DNA of 64,000 nucleotides, taken from NCBI GenBank assembly GCA_019418225.1, contig DYCF01000003.1:1-64000 (forward strand), given 5' to 3'. Below the pieces are notes generated by a model that did no database searches, was not told where the DNA came from, and saw nothing but the letters and a program-made list of their open reading frames with translations. Made by a program: the position numbers and the translations under genes. The first letter of the stretch is position 1. Every line of letters begins with the position of its first letter. Positions 45,509-55,789 of this stretch are shown here, in pieces. The stretch is from Clostridiales bacterium. GTDB lineage: Bacteria > Bacillota > Clostridia > Lachnospirales > Cellulosilyticaceae.

Positions 45509-46126
45509 TTACTTAAAAGCTCTTCTATACTCTTTATAAGAAATATTGCATCCATCTATACTTTTATTTGATGCTACTTCAGTTAAGTTTCCCTTTTGGG
45601 AATCCCATCCTAACTTTGTTGCTTCACAGTTACCTTTCTGGCAAGTATACAGTCTGTCCAAATGTTTTGGGCTGTAACTTCCCCTGCCTGGTTAGTTTCT
45701 GCAATCACTTCACCATTGTCATTATGTTAGTATTTCACAGTACCTTGACTTGATTCTTTGACTACTCGAATGCCTTCAGCGTCGTAGCTATAAGTATATG
45801 TTTTACCACCTGCTTCACACTGGTTTAATTCATCAAATGCATTGTAATTAAAACTTAAATCTGTGATTAAATCTACAGCACTAAGTGGTACTATATTTTC
45901 TGCTAGCGCTTCTTCTTGGCTTCCTATTTCAGCTGTATCTACTCTAACTTGTTCTATAGACTCTAATGGACTTTCTTGCGCTACTGTTTCTTTTTCTTCT
46001 GCTACTTCGACTACTAATGGCTCATCTGTAACTTCGTCTAAACTTTCATCTATTGTAGCATCTACTATGTCTTCTGTCGCTATCATTTCTAATACATTTG
46101 CTGTATTAGGTGTATCCTTTATGTGA
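45509..46126 (-). pseudogene. Orphan RHS/YD-repeat cassette with a possible toxin-tip remnant
   Basis: A second, degraded copy of part of the upstream RHS gene. The stretch 45727-46126 reads IATEDIVDATIDESLDEVTDE and later VDLITDLSFNYNAFDELNQC and TYTYSYDAEGIRV, matching 46550-46880, but has no start codon. KY is followed by an in-frame TAA where the intact copy has Tyr, then HNDNGEVIAETN...ILARKV, a frame change, and NCEATKLGWDSQKGNLTEVA...YKEYRRAFK ending at 45509. The last 40 residues do not resemble RHS repeats and may be the end of a C-terminal toxin domain I cannot name. Confidence 0.7.
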
Positions 46127-46177
46127 GTTAGTATTATTTATAATTTAAATGCACAAACTTTCCTTTACATACTCAAC

Positions 46178-48971
46178 TTAATATGTTCGCTCATCATGAT
46201 TGATAAAACTACCAATGCTTGGGGCGTAGTATCTTGCACGTAAGTAGTAAAGTCCTGACTCTTCATCATAATACTCACCCGCATAACGAATAGGGTTATT
46301 GATACCCTCTACTTGGTCTAGTATATTCCCCCACTCATCATATTTGTAGGTATTAATAATTTGACCTTGCTCATTAATAATCTGTGTGACATCACCATGT
46401 CCATTAGTTACATAATAATAATACTGACTATTTACCTTTCTGGCAAGTATACGGTCTGTCCAGATATTTTGAGCTGTAACTTGCCCTGTCTCATTAGTTT
46501 CTGCAATTACTTCACCATTGTAATTATGGTAGTATTTCACAGTACCTTGGTTTGATTCTTTGGCTACGCGAATGCCTTCTGCGTCGTAGCTATAGGTATA
46601 TGTTTTACCCCCTACTTGACACTGGTTTAATTCATCAAATGCATTGTAATTAAAGCTTAAATCTGTGATTAAATCTACTGCACTAAGTGGTACTATATTT
46701 TCTGCTAGTGCTTCTTCTTGGCCTTCTATTTCAGCTGTATTTACACTAACTTGTTCTGTAGACTCTGATGAACCTTCTTGTGCTGCTGTTTCTTTTTCTT
46801 CTGCTATTTCAACTACTAATGCCTCATCTGCAACTTCGTCTAAACTTTTTTGTATTGTAGCATCTTCTATGTGTTCTGTCTCTATTGTTTCTAATGCATT
46901 CTCTGTATTGGAAACCGCTTCTGATTCTTCTTCTGAAAGTTCTAATAGACTTTCTGCTTCCAATGTCTCAAGTATGGATTTTGCATTTGTAATGCTTCTA
47001 TTGCCTCTTGAATCATATGCATAAGTAATATTACGACCATCTGTACTATTTACTGTTAAGAGTTGGTCTAACTTATCATAGGTATAATTGCTTGTGCGAT
47101 TTCTTGTTTTACCATTTGTTAATTTCTCAGATTCTACAAGTTTTATAATATTACTATGTGCATCATAAGTATATGTATAGGTAGAGATCACTGTGCCATT
47201 TAAAGTATTTCTTAATTCTTTAAGGCGATTCATATTATCATAACTATAGCTACTTACAAGCTGACCGCTACCAACTGGTGAAGTAACTGTCTTCACTGTA
47301 CCATCTGCATAGTAGTCATATGTAAATACTTTGCCATCTAGCTGAACGTTTTTAACTCTATTTAAGCGGTCCTGGCTATAATTCACTGTGAGTCCAAATG
47401 GATCTGTTAAAGTCGTAAGATAATTATTTGTATTATAAGCAAACTGAGTTTATTTATAATCTACACTTCTACTTAATACTAAGCCATTACTTGTATTATT
47501 TTTTGTAATACTTTTTCCCACACCAGTAACAGTGATACCCGTTGTTGCGCCATTAACATCATAGAAATAAGCTCTATTATTATTTTCAATACTTGTACCA
47601 GCTACAAGACCATTGCCATAATAAGTACTATAAATAGTCTTTCCAGATGGTGTGGTTTCACTTAACGCATTTCCTAACTTATCATAAGTATAAGTTGCTA
47701 TTCTGCCACTAGGTGATGTTGTGTTTATCAGTTCATTAGCCGCATTATATGCATTGGTATGGATAAATGTTTTAGATTCTTCGCTTTGTGTGAAACTTAA
47801 ATTATTACCATAACTATCATATGTATACTCACTGATTTGATTTTCAGCATCTGTTACTTTTGTAATTTGATTTAAAGGATTGTACTCATAGGATGTTACA
47901 TACCCTTTAGGACTTATAAGTTTAACAAGATTGCCTGCAATATCATATTCTTTACTTATCTTAATAGGCGTACTATTTATCCCATCTGGATAAGTCTGCT
48001 GAGTAATCACATTACCTTTTACATCATAAAACTCTTTATAATGATTTTCACTATTTCCCCCGTTAGGTAAAAACTGAACAAACTTACTTCTTTCTATATC
48101 ATTATAAGTAATAACATACTGACTATTATATACATCTGTAACTTTTATGACTCTTCCTACGCCATCATATGCATATACTATTTCATCATAGGTAGCTTCT
48201 CCAGAAGTGTTTTTAGTTCTTTCAATTATAATTTGATTATTTGCATCTCTAATATAATCAGCTACATTAAGATTTAATCTTTGAGTTAAAAAATCATTCT
48301 TTAAACTTCGCCAAATTTGTCCTTTATCATCACAAAACATAACTTCTGAGTTAATCAATGTAGCATCTTTAGTATCTACTGCCACCTTATAATTTTGCAC
48401 TTTTACTTCACAAAGGGAGCGATTAATATCAGAGGCAATTAAATCCTTAGCATTATATGAATAAACTTCTTCTTTATAATAACTTTTATTGTCTTTTTCC
48501 TTATAAGTTGGATAAGTAATTCTTCTAACTTTACCATTTGGATAGTAACTATAAGTTGTTTGATTATTATTAGCATCTATTACAGATAATGGTTCGCCTT
48601 GAATATACTCATAATTATAAGTTGTGACGCGTGTCTGTCCATCTATTACTTCTGTTTCTTTTTCAACAAAGGCATTTGTCTTACTATCATATGTATAACG
48701 AATGGACTTATTCTTAACACCACTTGCGCTTATATCATATACCTCAAGCAAATGAATATTTTTTTTGACCAGGCATCGCGTTTTCTGAACGGAATATACG
48801 ACCAATCTTTAAGTCCATGCCATTTCGTCCTGGTAATTCTAAATCAGTTACATTTAAGGTCAGTTCTCCTGTTAATAGTGAAATATATTCTTTAGTATCC
48901 TCCCTCTCATTAACTACCTGATTTTGCCCACCATTAGCTATAGAATAAGAACCTATGTTATCCCCATATTA
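46178..48971 (-). pseudogene. RHS/YD-repeat protein, broken by a nonsense codon and an N-terminal frameshift
   Basis: Three pieces of one former gene. 48750-48971 encodes an RHS N-terminal segment (YISLLTGELTLNVTDLELPG, GRNGMDLKIGRIF) with no start, then a frame change at an A-run near 48765. 47450-48805 and 46178-47386 are in the same frame, separated only by a TAA at 47450-47452; the intervening codons (TQFAYNTNNYLTTLTDPFGL) are good YD-repeat sequence. The end GLYYLRARYYAPSIGSFINHDE is the conserved RHS core boundary, after which the toxin tip is absent. An acidic insert (about 95 residues, near 46680-46965) lies between repeats. Intact RHS proteins deliver toxins on contact. Confidence 0.85.
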
Positions 48972-49086
48972 CATGTATTTCTCCTACTTTATTTTTAAAT
49001 TTTTACTTTATGTAATTTTACCTTATGCCCAACGATAAGTGTACAGTTTACCCAATTTCCTTTCTATACATACTGTTACTTAATCA

Positions 49087-49136
49087 CAAAAAAATGTGTT
49101 ACAAAACTAACTCACTTAGTCTAGTAACACATTTTT
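49087..49136 (-). terminator. Terminator after cheR
   Basis: AAAAATGTGTTAC and GTAACACATTTTTTT pair on the minus strand over a 21-base loop, 6 bases beyond the cheR stop. Confidence 0.85.
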
Positions 49137-49141
49137 CTCTA

Positions 49142-49915
49142 CTACTTTTTTTTCTTTTGATAAAAGAATATTTTATTCGGTTCAAATCCGTAATCTTGGC
49201 ACATGATAATTTGTTCTGTACTTCCTACAAATAGGATTCCCTCATCTACTAAAGCTTTGTTAAAGTTCATATAAATGTCTTTTTTAGCTTCTTCTGTAAA
49301 GTAGATAAGGACATTACGACATACAATAAGGTCCATGCCTGATGGATAAGGATCTTTTAATAAATTATGCTGTTTAAATGTAATTCTTTGCTTAAGCTCT
49401 TGCTTAACCACATAATGATCATCCTGCTTCATCATGTATTTATCTTTGAATTTAGCCGGTATATTCACTAAGTTGCGTTCAGTATAAATCCCTACCTTAG
49501 CTTTTTCTAGTACCTCTTTATCAATATCTGTTGCTGTAATTTGAAAACTTGTAAGTGGCATGAGACTTGCAAGTGTCATTGCTAATGAGTATGGCTCATC
49601 CCCCGTAGAGCAAGCTGCACTCCAGATTTTAATCGTACTTTTCTTTTGCATTAAAAGCGGAATAATATTTTTTTCTAATATATCCCACTGAGAAGGATTT
49701 CTGAAAAACTCTGTTACATTAATCGTTAAGTATGCCACAAAGTCTTCTAATGCTTTACAATCCTTCTTGATAAGCTGTACATAGCTATTGTAGCCATCAC
49801 AGCCGTTTTTTTTAATAAGTGCATCAATGCGTCTTTTCATTTGATTTTCTTTATAACAATTTAAATCAATACCTGTGAGGCTTAGCACTTGCACCTTAAA
49901 CCCTTCGTAATTCAT
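49142..49915 (-). CDS. cheR: CheR-type chemoreceptor methyltransferase
   Basis: 257 residues. N-terminal helical CheR domain (GIDLNCYKENQMKRRIDALI), then the methyltransferase domain: LTINVTEFFRNPSQWD, IKIWSAACSTGDEPYSLAM, ATDIDKEVLEKA and MDLIVCRNVLIYFTEE. It methylates Glu residues of chemoreceptors with SAM. No other chemotaxis gene is in the window. It ends a run of minus-strand genes, 12 bases after ispH. Confidence 0.95.
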   Translation of the reverse strand: MNYEGFKVQVLSLTGIDLNCYKENQMKRRIDALIKKNGCDGYNSYVQLIKKDCKALEDFVAYLTINVTEFFRNPSQWDILEKNIIPLLMQKKSTIKIWSAACSTGDEPYSLAMTLASLMPLTSFQITATDIDKEVLEKAKVGIYTERNLVNIPAKFKDKYMMKQDDHYVVKQELKQRITFKQHNLLKDPYPSGMDLIVCRNVLIYFTEEAKKDIYMNFNKALVDEGILFVGSTEQIIMCQDYGFEPNKIFFYQKKKK

Positions 49916-49927
49916 ATGTTTTCCCCT

Positions 49928-50767
49928 TTAGTCTTGTAGCTGATGCAGTTTGTTTACAACTGCTTCGATTACTAGATGCGGTGTTGAAGCACCTGCAGTA
50001 ATTCCTATCTTCGTACAGCCACCAATCATCTCAGGCACTAATTCTTCAGCACCGGCAATGCAGTAGCTTGCTTTGCAGTTAGCCGCGCAGATTTCTTGTA
50101 ATTTAGCTGTATTTGAACTTTTTTTGCTACCAAGTACGAACATCACGTCTACTTCTTTTGCAATAGTTTTTGCTTCTTCCTGACGCTCTTTCGTTGCACT
50201 ACAGATTGTATTATTGATTTCAAAGTCTACGCCGTTATTCTTAAGTGCCTGGCTAATTGCATCTAGTACTTCTTTTTTATAGGTTGTTTGAGCAACTAAT
50301 AAGTATTTTTTATCTTTATTAAATATGACCCTTTCTACTTCTTCTGGTGTTTTAATCACAATGCATTCGCCTTGTACCCAGCCACTGATTCCTTGAATCT
50401 CTGGGTGCTCTTTATTTCCAGCAATAATAATGCCATAGCCTTCTTTAGAGAATTTTTCTACAAGGCGATGAATTTTTTTGACATATGGACAAGTCGCATC
50501 CACAACTTCTGCTCCAGCTGCTTTACCTTCTTCATATACATCAGGACTTACACCATGCGAACGAATAATAAGCTTATTTGCTTTTTGTGCATGAATATCA
50601 TTTGTTTCATAAATACCCTTTTCTTCAAGCTGCTTTGTAACAACTTCATTATGAATAATTGGTCCAAATGTGTAGGTTGCCTCTGTTCCTGCTTGTTCAA
50701 AGGCCATATCTACAGCACGTTTTACACCAAAGCAAAATCCGGCTGTTTTGGCAATAATGATTTCCAC
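49928..50767 (-). CDS. ispH: 4-hydroxy-3-methylbut-2-enyl diphosphate reductase
   Basis: 279 residues; the three cluster-binding Cys are in AGFCFGVKRAVD, VVDATCPYVKKIH and NNTICSATKERQ, and the active site shows RSHGVSPD and AQTTYKK. Last enzyme of the MEP isoprenoid pathway, a 4Fe-4S enzyme making IPP and DMAPP. In many clostridia it is fused to ribosomal S1 repeats; here it is the short stand-alone form. 12 bases downstream of cmk. Confidence 0.97.
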   Translation of the reverse strand: MEIIIAKTAGFCFGVKRAVDMAFEQAGTEATYTFGPIIHNEVVTKQLEEKGIYETNDIHAQKANKLIIRSHGVSPDVYEEGKAAGAEVVDATCPYVKKIHRLVEKFSKEGYGIIIAGNKEHPEIQGISGWVQGECIVIKTPEEVERVIFNKDKKYLLVAQTTYKKEVLDAISQALKNNGVDFEINNTICSATKERQEEAKTIAKEVDVMFVLGSKKSSNTAKLQEICAANCKASYCIAGAEELVPEMIGGCTKIGITAGASTPHLVIEAVVNKLHQLQD

Positions 50768-50779
50768 GTTTTAGTCCTC

Positions 50780-51448
50780 CTATAAACGTTCTTGTAATAA
50801 TGCCATGATACGTTCTACGATTTCATCAATCGTCATATAAGTTGTATCAATTTCAATAGCATCATCTGCTTTTCTAAGTGGTGAGATTTTGCGCTGCATA
50901 TCTTGTTTATCACGCGCCGCAATTTCTTCTGTTAACATAGCAAGGTCTGCTACTATACCCTTTGTTTCATATTCTTTGAAACGTCTCAAGGCACGTTCGT
51001 TCACTGAAGCTGTTAAATAAATTTTAAGTGTCGCATTTGGCATTACCACTGTTCCAATATCACGACCATCCATCACGACTGAAGTTTCTTCTTGCAACAT
51101 ACGCTGACTTGCAACTAAAGCTTCACGCACTTTACCATAAGTTGCTACCTTAGATGCTGCTGCTGCTACTTCGTCATTACGAATTTCTGCACTTACATCA
51201 TGACCATTTAAATAGATTTGCTGACCTGCCTCAGACATTTTAAGTTTAATATCTAAATTTGGCATAAGTAAGCTTACTGCCTCTTCATCTTGATAGTCAA
51301 GACCTTGTTTAATGGCACCAAGCCCTACACTGCGATACATCGCACCTGTATCAATATAAATGCATCCTAAATTTTTAGCCAACGCCTTTGCAATGCTGCT
51401 CTTTCCTGCTCCTGCTGGTCCATCAATGGCAATTGAAAATTTCTTCAT
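50780..51448 (-). CDS. cmk: Cytidylate kinase
   Basis: 222 residues: P-loop IDGPAGAGKSSIAKAL, YIDTGAMYRSV, VVMDGRDIGTVVMP, LTASVNERALRRF. It phosphorylates CMP and dCMP. The cmk-ispH neighbourhood is conserved in clostridia. 12 bases after aroH. Confidence 0.97.
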   Translation of the reverse strand: MKKFSIAIDGPAGAGKSSIAKALAKNLGCIYIDTGAMYRSVGLGAIKQGLDYQDEEAVSLLMPNLDIKLKMSEAGQQIYLNGHDVSAEIRNDEVAAAASKVATYGKVREALVASQRMLQEETSVVMDGRDIGTVVMPNATLKIYLTASVNERALRRFKEYETKGIVADLAMLTEEIAARDKQDMQRKISPLRKADDAIEIDTTYMTIDEIVERIMALLQERL

Positions 51449-51460
51449 TTTGTTAACTCC

Positions 51461-51823
51461 TTATTTTGCTAAATCGGGTCTCAATACTTTTGCCCCTCTT
51501 AAATATTGGTGAATTGCATTTTTACGTGTAAGTCCATCTTTTTCCACCTGCATTTCGATCCGTATACACATCGAAAGTGAATTTTGTACATACATTTCTT
51601 GAAAACACATTAAAGATGCTTCTACAATGCCTATTTCTCTTGCTGCAACAGCCGGATAAACTGCATCTAAATCCTTTGTTGCTGTAAAGTGAATGGCAAT
51701 AATCTCATCTAATTTAATGTGATTTTCTTTTATAACTGCTGTTAAAAGCTCTTTAGTTGCTTCTAGCATTTCTACTCTATCGTTATTTTCTACTGTAATC
51801 GCACCACGTATACTTACCATGCT
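51461..51823 (-). CDS. aroH: Chorismate mutase, AroH type
   Basis: 120 residues from MVSIRGAITVENN, the usual AroH N-terminus; in-frame codons extend to 51865 and would overlap the regulator gene. Family landmarks: RGAITVENND, IIAIHFTATKDLDAVYPAVAAREIG, CIRIEMQVEKD and YLRGAKVLRPDL. It converts chorismate to prephenate for Phe and Tyr synthesis. It lies 12 bases upstream of cmk. Confidence 0.92.
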   Translation of the reverse strand, partial: SMVSIRGAITVENNDRVEMLEATKELLTAVIKENHIKLDEIIAIHFTATKDLDAVYPAVAAREIGIVEASLMCFQEMYVQNSLSMCIRIEMQVEKDGLTRKNAIHQYLRGAKVLRPDLAK

Positions 51824-51839
51824 CACTTTCTGCACCCCA

Positions 51840-52751
51840 TTAATCAAATTTTTCTTTTTGTTCATCTAATGGTGATCCCCATAAATCACGTTGAGAATCA
51901 TCATAAACCTCATATTCTACCCATATATTTTCTAAGTTTTCAAGATTAACTGCAATCTCATCTTTTTTCTTTAAGCTAATTGCCACAATAATAGCATTAA
52001 TAATGCTTAAAGGTGCTACCAGTGAATCTACGAAAGAAACCATTTCACTACGGCCAATAAGTGCATAATCTGAGTAACTTGCAATCGGTGAAATGTAGCT
52101 ATCTGTAATGGCAATAACTGTTGCATTTTTGCCTTGTGCAAATTCTAAAGCTTTCATGACACGTTTTGAATAACGTGGGAAGCTAATGCCAATGATCACA
52201 TCTTCTTCTCCAATACGGTGAATAGCTTCAAACATTTCACTTACACTATTTGTATTTACCACTTTTATATTATCAAAAATAATATTTAAATAAAATCCTA
52301 AAAAGCTAGCAAGACCTGCACAACTTCTTACGCCTAAAACGTAAATTGTTTTAGCTTCAATAATCTTATCTACCGCTTTATTAAAAGCTTCTTCATCTAT
52401 TTGTTCACGTGTATAACGGATTTTTTCTTCATCCATTTGAAGGACACTTTTTAAGACATGCTTTGTATCAATACGTTCTGTTGTCACTTCAAGTCGCTGC
52501 ATAGCTGTCAATTTACTTTTCACAAGTTCTTCTAGGGCATCTTGGAATTTAGGATAACCATCGTAGCCTAACTCATTAGCAAAACGTACAACTGTAGATT
52601 CACTAACGCCTACGATATTACCAAGTTTAGCAGCTGTTAAAAAGACTGCCTTCTCATAGTGTTCTAAGATGTAATTTGCAATTAACTTTTGCCCTTTACT
52701 CAATTTTGGCATATTTTTTCTAATCCTATGGATTAAATCATTTTTACTCAT
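51840..52751 (-). CDS. MurR/RpiR-family transcriptional regulator
   Basis: 303 residues. N-terminal HTH_6 domain (LIHRIRKNMPKLSKGQKLIA, KLGNIVGVSESTVVRFANELGYDGYPKFQ) and a C-terminal SIS sugar-phosphate domain (TIYVLGVRSCAGLASFLG, VIGISFPRYSKRVMKALEFA). These regulators sense phosphosugars. There is no sugar gene beside it; it is the first gene before aroH-cmk-ispH-cheR. Its leader contains the hairpin element at 52883-52973. Confidence 0.93.
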   Translation of the reverse strand: MSKNDLIHRIRKNMPKLSKGQKLIANYILEHYEKAVFLTAAKLGNIVGVSESTVVRFANELGYDGYPKFQDALEELVKSKLTAMQRLEVTTERIDTKHVLKSVLQMDEEKIRYTREQIDEEAFNKAVDKIIEAKTIYVLGVRSCAGLASFLGFYLNIIFDNIKVVNTNSVSEMFEAIHRIGEEDVIIGISFPRYSKRVMKALEFAQGKNATVIAITDSYISPIASYSDYALIGRSEMVSFVDSLVAPLSIINAIIVAISLKKKDEIAVNLENLENIWVEYEVYDDSQRDLWGSPLDEQKEKFD

Positions 52752-52844
52752 TACTATTACCCTTTCTTTAGTTCTAAAGTGAACCTATATCTTCTATTAT
52801 ATCACACCCATTCTGTAAAACAAACTATAAAAATGTTAGAGTTG

Positions 52845-53011
52845 CACGAAAAGTGCCAGGTGTATCCGCCATTAGTATAAAAGGGCATGGATAAGTTGGT
52901 ATCACTCTTTTTCTACCTCCGTCGCTATGCTCCAAGTCGAGCTAAAATGAGTAATACCAACTTATCCACACCCGACAATGTTTTAGGCGTCTGTATGGGC
53001 GGCGCTTTTGT
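52845..53011. mobile_element. Nested inverted-repeat element (MITE-like or structured RNA)
   Basis: The core arms 52883-52907 and 52949-52973 match at 22 of 25 positions in reverse complement (GGATAAGTTGGTAT is exact), around a 41-base loop. Weaker outer arms CGAAAAGTGCC (52847) and GGCGCTTTTGT (53001) extend the fold. The three mismatches in the core are all transitions that become G-U pairs on the minus-strand RNA, the direction of the flanking genes. No coding sequence. Confidence 0.6.
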
Positions 53012-53030
53012 ACAAAATATTTTATCACAT

Positions 53031-53086
53031 AAAAATAAGGAGGCTTGGCAAAATTCCTCTGTATTGCCATCCTCCTTATTCTTTTT
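53031..53086. terminator. Bidirectional terminator after the oad operon
   Basis: AATAAGGAGG and CCTCCTTATT pair, with inner TTGGCAA/TTGCCA, around a 12-base loop; T runs flank both sides. It lies 22 bases after the oadA stop. Confidence 0.9.
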
Positions 53087-53107
53087 AATATCATTTATTA
53101 ATGTTTT

Positions 53108-54523
53108 TTATACTGGATATGCTTTGTTGTTTGTATCTGCCACATTTGGATCTACTTTTGTTTGTTGTGCTTCACGGTATTTGAAGAACTCAGTAGCTAC
53201 TTGTGGGAACAATGCATAAGATAAAACATCTTCATCTTGTTGTTTGTACATTGCCATTTCTTTTTCTAGCTTATCTAGTTCTGGTTTAAGGAGATCCGCT
53301 GGACGACATGTAATACGTTCGTCGTCACCAATGATTTTCTTAACGATTTCTTCTTTAATAGGTACTGGTGTCATACCATATTCACCACGAACAATACCTT
53401 TAGATTCTTTTGTAATCATTTTATAACGTTCACCTGCAAGTACATTAAGTACAGCTTGTGTTCCTACGATTTGAGACGTAGGTGTAACAAGTGGTAAATA
53501 ACCAAAGTCTGCACGTACTCTTGGAATTTCTTTAAGTACATCATCAAATTTATCTTCAGCTTTTTGTTGTTTAAGTTGTGATACTAAGTTTGAAAGCATA
53601 CCTCCTGGTACTTGATAACGAAGTGTATTAATGTTGACTTCAAGTACTTTTGTACTCATAAGACCGCTTTCAAGTGCTTCTTGACGAATTGGTTTAAAGT
53701 ATTCTGTAATTTCATTTAATGCTTCTGGGTCGATACCTGTATCATAAGGTGTCCCTTGAAGTGTTTTTACAAGTACTTCTGTAGCTGGTTGAGATGTACC
53801 CATAGCAAGTGGTGACATAGCCGTATCGATGATATCACAACCTGCTTCAATTGCTTTAAGGTAAGTCATTGAAGCCACCCCACTTGTATAGTGTGTATGA
53901 AGTTGAATTGGCATTTCAGGTACAGCTTCTTTTAAAGCTGATACAAGCTCTTCTGCTGCGTATGGTACTAAAAGTCCTGCCATATCCTTGATACAAATAG
54001 AGTTTGCACCCATATCCTGAATGCGCTTTGCAAGATTTACATAGTACTCTAAAGTATGTACATCACTAATTGTATAAGAAATAGCTACTTGTGCATGACC
54101 CTTTTCTTTATTAGCTGCCTTAACAGCTGTTTGTAAGTTACGAATATCATTTAATGCATCGAAGATACGAATATTATCAATACCATTTGCAATACTTTTT
54201 TGTACAAAGTATTCTACTACATCATCTGCATAGTGACGGTAACCTAAAATATTTTGGCCTCTAAAAAGCATTTGAAGAGGGGTATTAGGTGCAAGGTCTT
54301 TGATTTTACGAAGTCTTTCCCATGGATCTTCCTTTAAGAAACGAAGGCAAGCATCAAATGTTGCACCGCCCCATACTTCAAGTGCTGAGAACCCAACCTT
54401 ATCCATCTTAGAAACAATAGGTAAAATTTGTTCTGTTGTCATACGTGTTGCAATTAATGATTGATGGGCATCACGTAATGTTGTGTCCATAATTTTAACT
54501 GGTCTTGGTTTAATACTAGCCAT
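53108..54523 (-). CDS. oadA: Oxaloacetate decarboxylase alpha / transcarboxylase 5S-like carboxyltransferase
   Basis: 471 residues. TIM-barrel carboxyltransferase: IMDTTLRDAHQSL with the metal Asp, LRFLKEDPWERLRKI, CIKDMAGLL with the carbamylated-Lys candidate, and IQLHTHYTSGVA with metal His residues. The chain stops after the conserved carboxylase domain; the biotin domain is encoded separately at 55790-56152. It transfers CO2 between oxaloacetate and biotin. Last gene of the operon. Confidence 0.95.
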   Translation of the reverse strand: MASIKPRPVKIMDTTLRDAHQSLIATRMTTEQILPIVSKMDKVGFSALEVWGGATFDACLRFLKEDPWERLRKIKDLAPNTPLQMLFRGQNILGYRHYADDVVEYFVQKSIANGIDNIRIFDALNDIRNLQTAVKAANKEKGHAQVAISYTISDVHTLEYYVNLAKRIQDMGANSICIKDMAGLLVPYAAEELVSALKEAVPEMPIQLHTHYTSGVASMTYLKAIEAGCDIIDTAMSPLAMGTSQPATEVLVKTLQGTPYDTGIDPEALNEITEYFKPIRQEALESGLMSTKVLEVNINTLRYQVPGGMLSNLVSQLKQQKAEDKFDDVLKEIPRVRADFGYLPLVTPTSQIVGTQAVLNVLAGERYKMITKESKGIVRGEYGMTPVPIKEEIVKKIIGDDERITCRPADLLKPELDKLEKEMAMYKQQDEDVLSYALFPQVATEFFKYREAQQTKVDPNVADTNNKAYPV

Positions 54524-54583
54524 TTTCTAAACCTCCCTATATTTTATCTGCTTTCATCGTAATTTTAGTTATTAACCTCATAC

Positions 54584-55753
54584 TTAACCGTAAATTGATA
54601 ATAAGATACCAGCTGCAATAGCTGAACCAATAACACCGGCTACGTTGGGTCCCATGGCATGCATAAGTAAGAAGTTTGTTGGACATTCTTGTTGTCCTAC
54701 TTTTTGAGCTACACGAGCTGCCATTGGTACGGCTGATACACCAGCTGAACCAATAAGTGGATTAATCTTCTTACCACTTGCAAAGTACATAATCTTTCCG
54801 AAGAGGACACCACCAGCTGTACCAATACAGAATGCTGTAAGCCCAAGTACAATGATACCAAGTGTTTGCGCTGTTAAGAAAGTATCTGCTTTTGTTGTAG
54901 CACCTACTACAAGACCAAGCATAATTGTAATAGCTGACATTAAACCATTACTTGCTACATCTGCAAGTCTACTTGTAGAGCCAGCTTCTTTTAATAAGTT
55001 ACCGAACATAAGCATACCTACAAGTGTTCCTGCTGATGGTAAAAGCAGCGTTACAATAATTGTAACAGCAATTGGGAAGATGATTTTTTCTGTACGTGAT
55101 ACTTGTCGTAATTGACTCATCTTAACCATACGTTGCTCTTTCGTTGTTAAGAGCCTCATAATAGGTGGTTGAATAACTGGTACTAATGCCATATAGGAGT
55201 ATGCCGCCACGGCAATTGGTCCTAAAAGGTCTGGGGCTAATTTTGTTGTTAAGTAAATAGCTGTTGGCCCATCTGCACCACCAATGATTCCAATAGAAGC
55301 TGCTTCATTTGGTGCAAATCCGAGAAGAAGTGCGCCTAAGAATGCAAAGAAAATACCAAGTTGTGCTGCTGCACCTAAAATTAAGCTTTTTGGATTAGCA
55401 ATAAGTGGTCCAAAGTCTGTCATCGCTCCTACCCCTACGAAAATAAGAGGTGGGAAAATCCCAAAGTCTTTGCCCATTGATAAGTAATAGAAAAGTCCAC
55501 CTGGTTGGAAACCATCTTCATGGTAAATACCAATAGGTGCATCCTTTATACCGATATCTGGTAAGTTAACAAGAAGCATACCAAAGGCAATTGGTACAAG
55601 TAATAAAGGTTCAAACCCTTTTGCAATTGCTAAATATAATAAGACGCATGCTACTGCAATCATTACTAAGTAGCCATACTCTCCCCCAATGATTGTTGCA
55701 AGACCTGATTGCCCTGCGAAATCCTTGATGGCTGATAAAAATTCACTCATCAT
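54584..55753 (-). CDS. oadB: Na+-translocating decarboxylase beta subunit
   Basis: 389 residues, about ten membrane segments. Family motifs: [38 protein letters not shown] with the Na+-site Asp, [27 protein letters not shown] and [18 protein letters not shown]. It releases CO2 from carboxybiotin and exports sodium. Serves oxaloacetate, methylmalonyl-CoA or glutaconyl-CoA systems alike, so it does not by itself fix the substrate. Confidence 0.96.
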   Translation of the reverse strand: MMSEFLSAIKDFAGQSGLATIIGGEYGYLVMIAVACVLLYLAIAKGFEPLLLVPIAFGMLLVNLPDIGIKDAPIGIYHEDGFQPGGLFYYLSMGKDFGIFPPLIFVGVGAMTDFGPLIANPKSLILGAAAQLGIFFAFLGALLLGFAPNEAASIGIIGGADGPTAIYLTTKLAPDLLGPIAVAAYSYMALVPVIQPPIMRLLTTKEQRMVKMSQLRQVSRTEKIIFPIAVTIIVTLLLPSAGTLVGMLMFGNLLKEAGSTSRLADVASNGLMSAITIMLGLVVGATTKADTFLTAQTLGIIVLGLTAFCIGTAGGVLFGKIMYFASGKKINPLIGSAGVSAVPMAARVAQKVGQQECPTNFLLMHAMGPNVAGVIGSAIAAGILLSIYG

Positions 55754-55789
55754 GATGTACGTTCCTCCTTTTTTTATTATGGTTTGGAA

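Noticed and set aside
47450..47452. Stop-codon read-through or selenocysteine in the RHS gene
   Set aside because: The codon is TAA, with no read-through context, and the gene carries a second lesion at its N-terminus, so decay is simpler.
52887..53219. 110-codon plus-strand frame over the hairpin and the oadA end
   Set aside because: It runs across an inverted repeat and a terminator and into the antisense of oadA.
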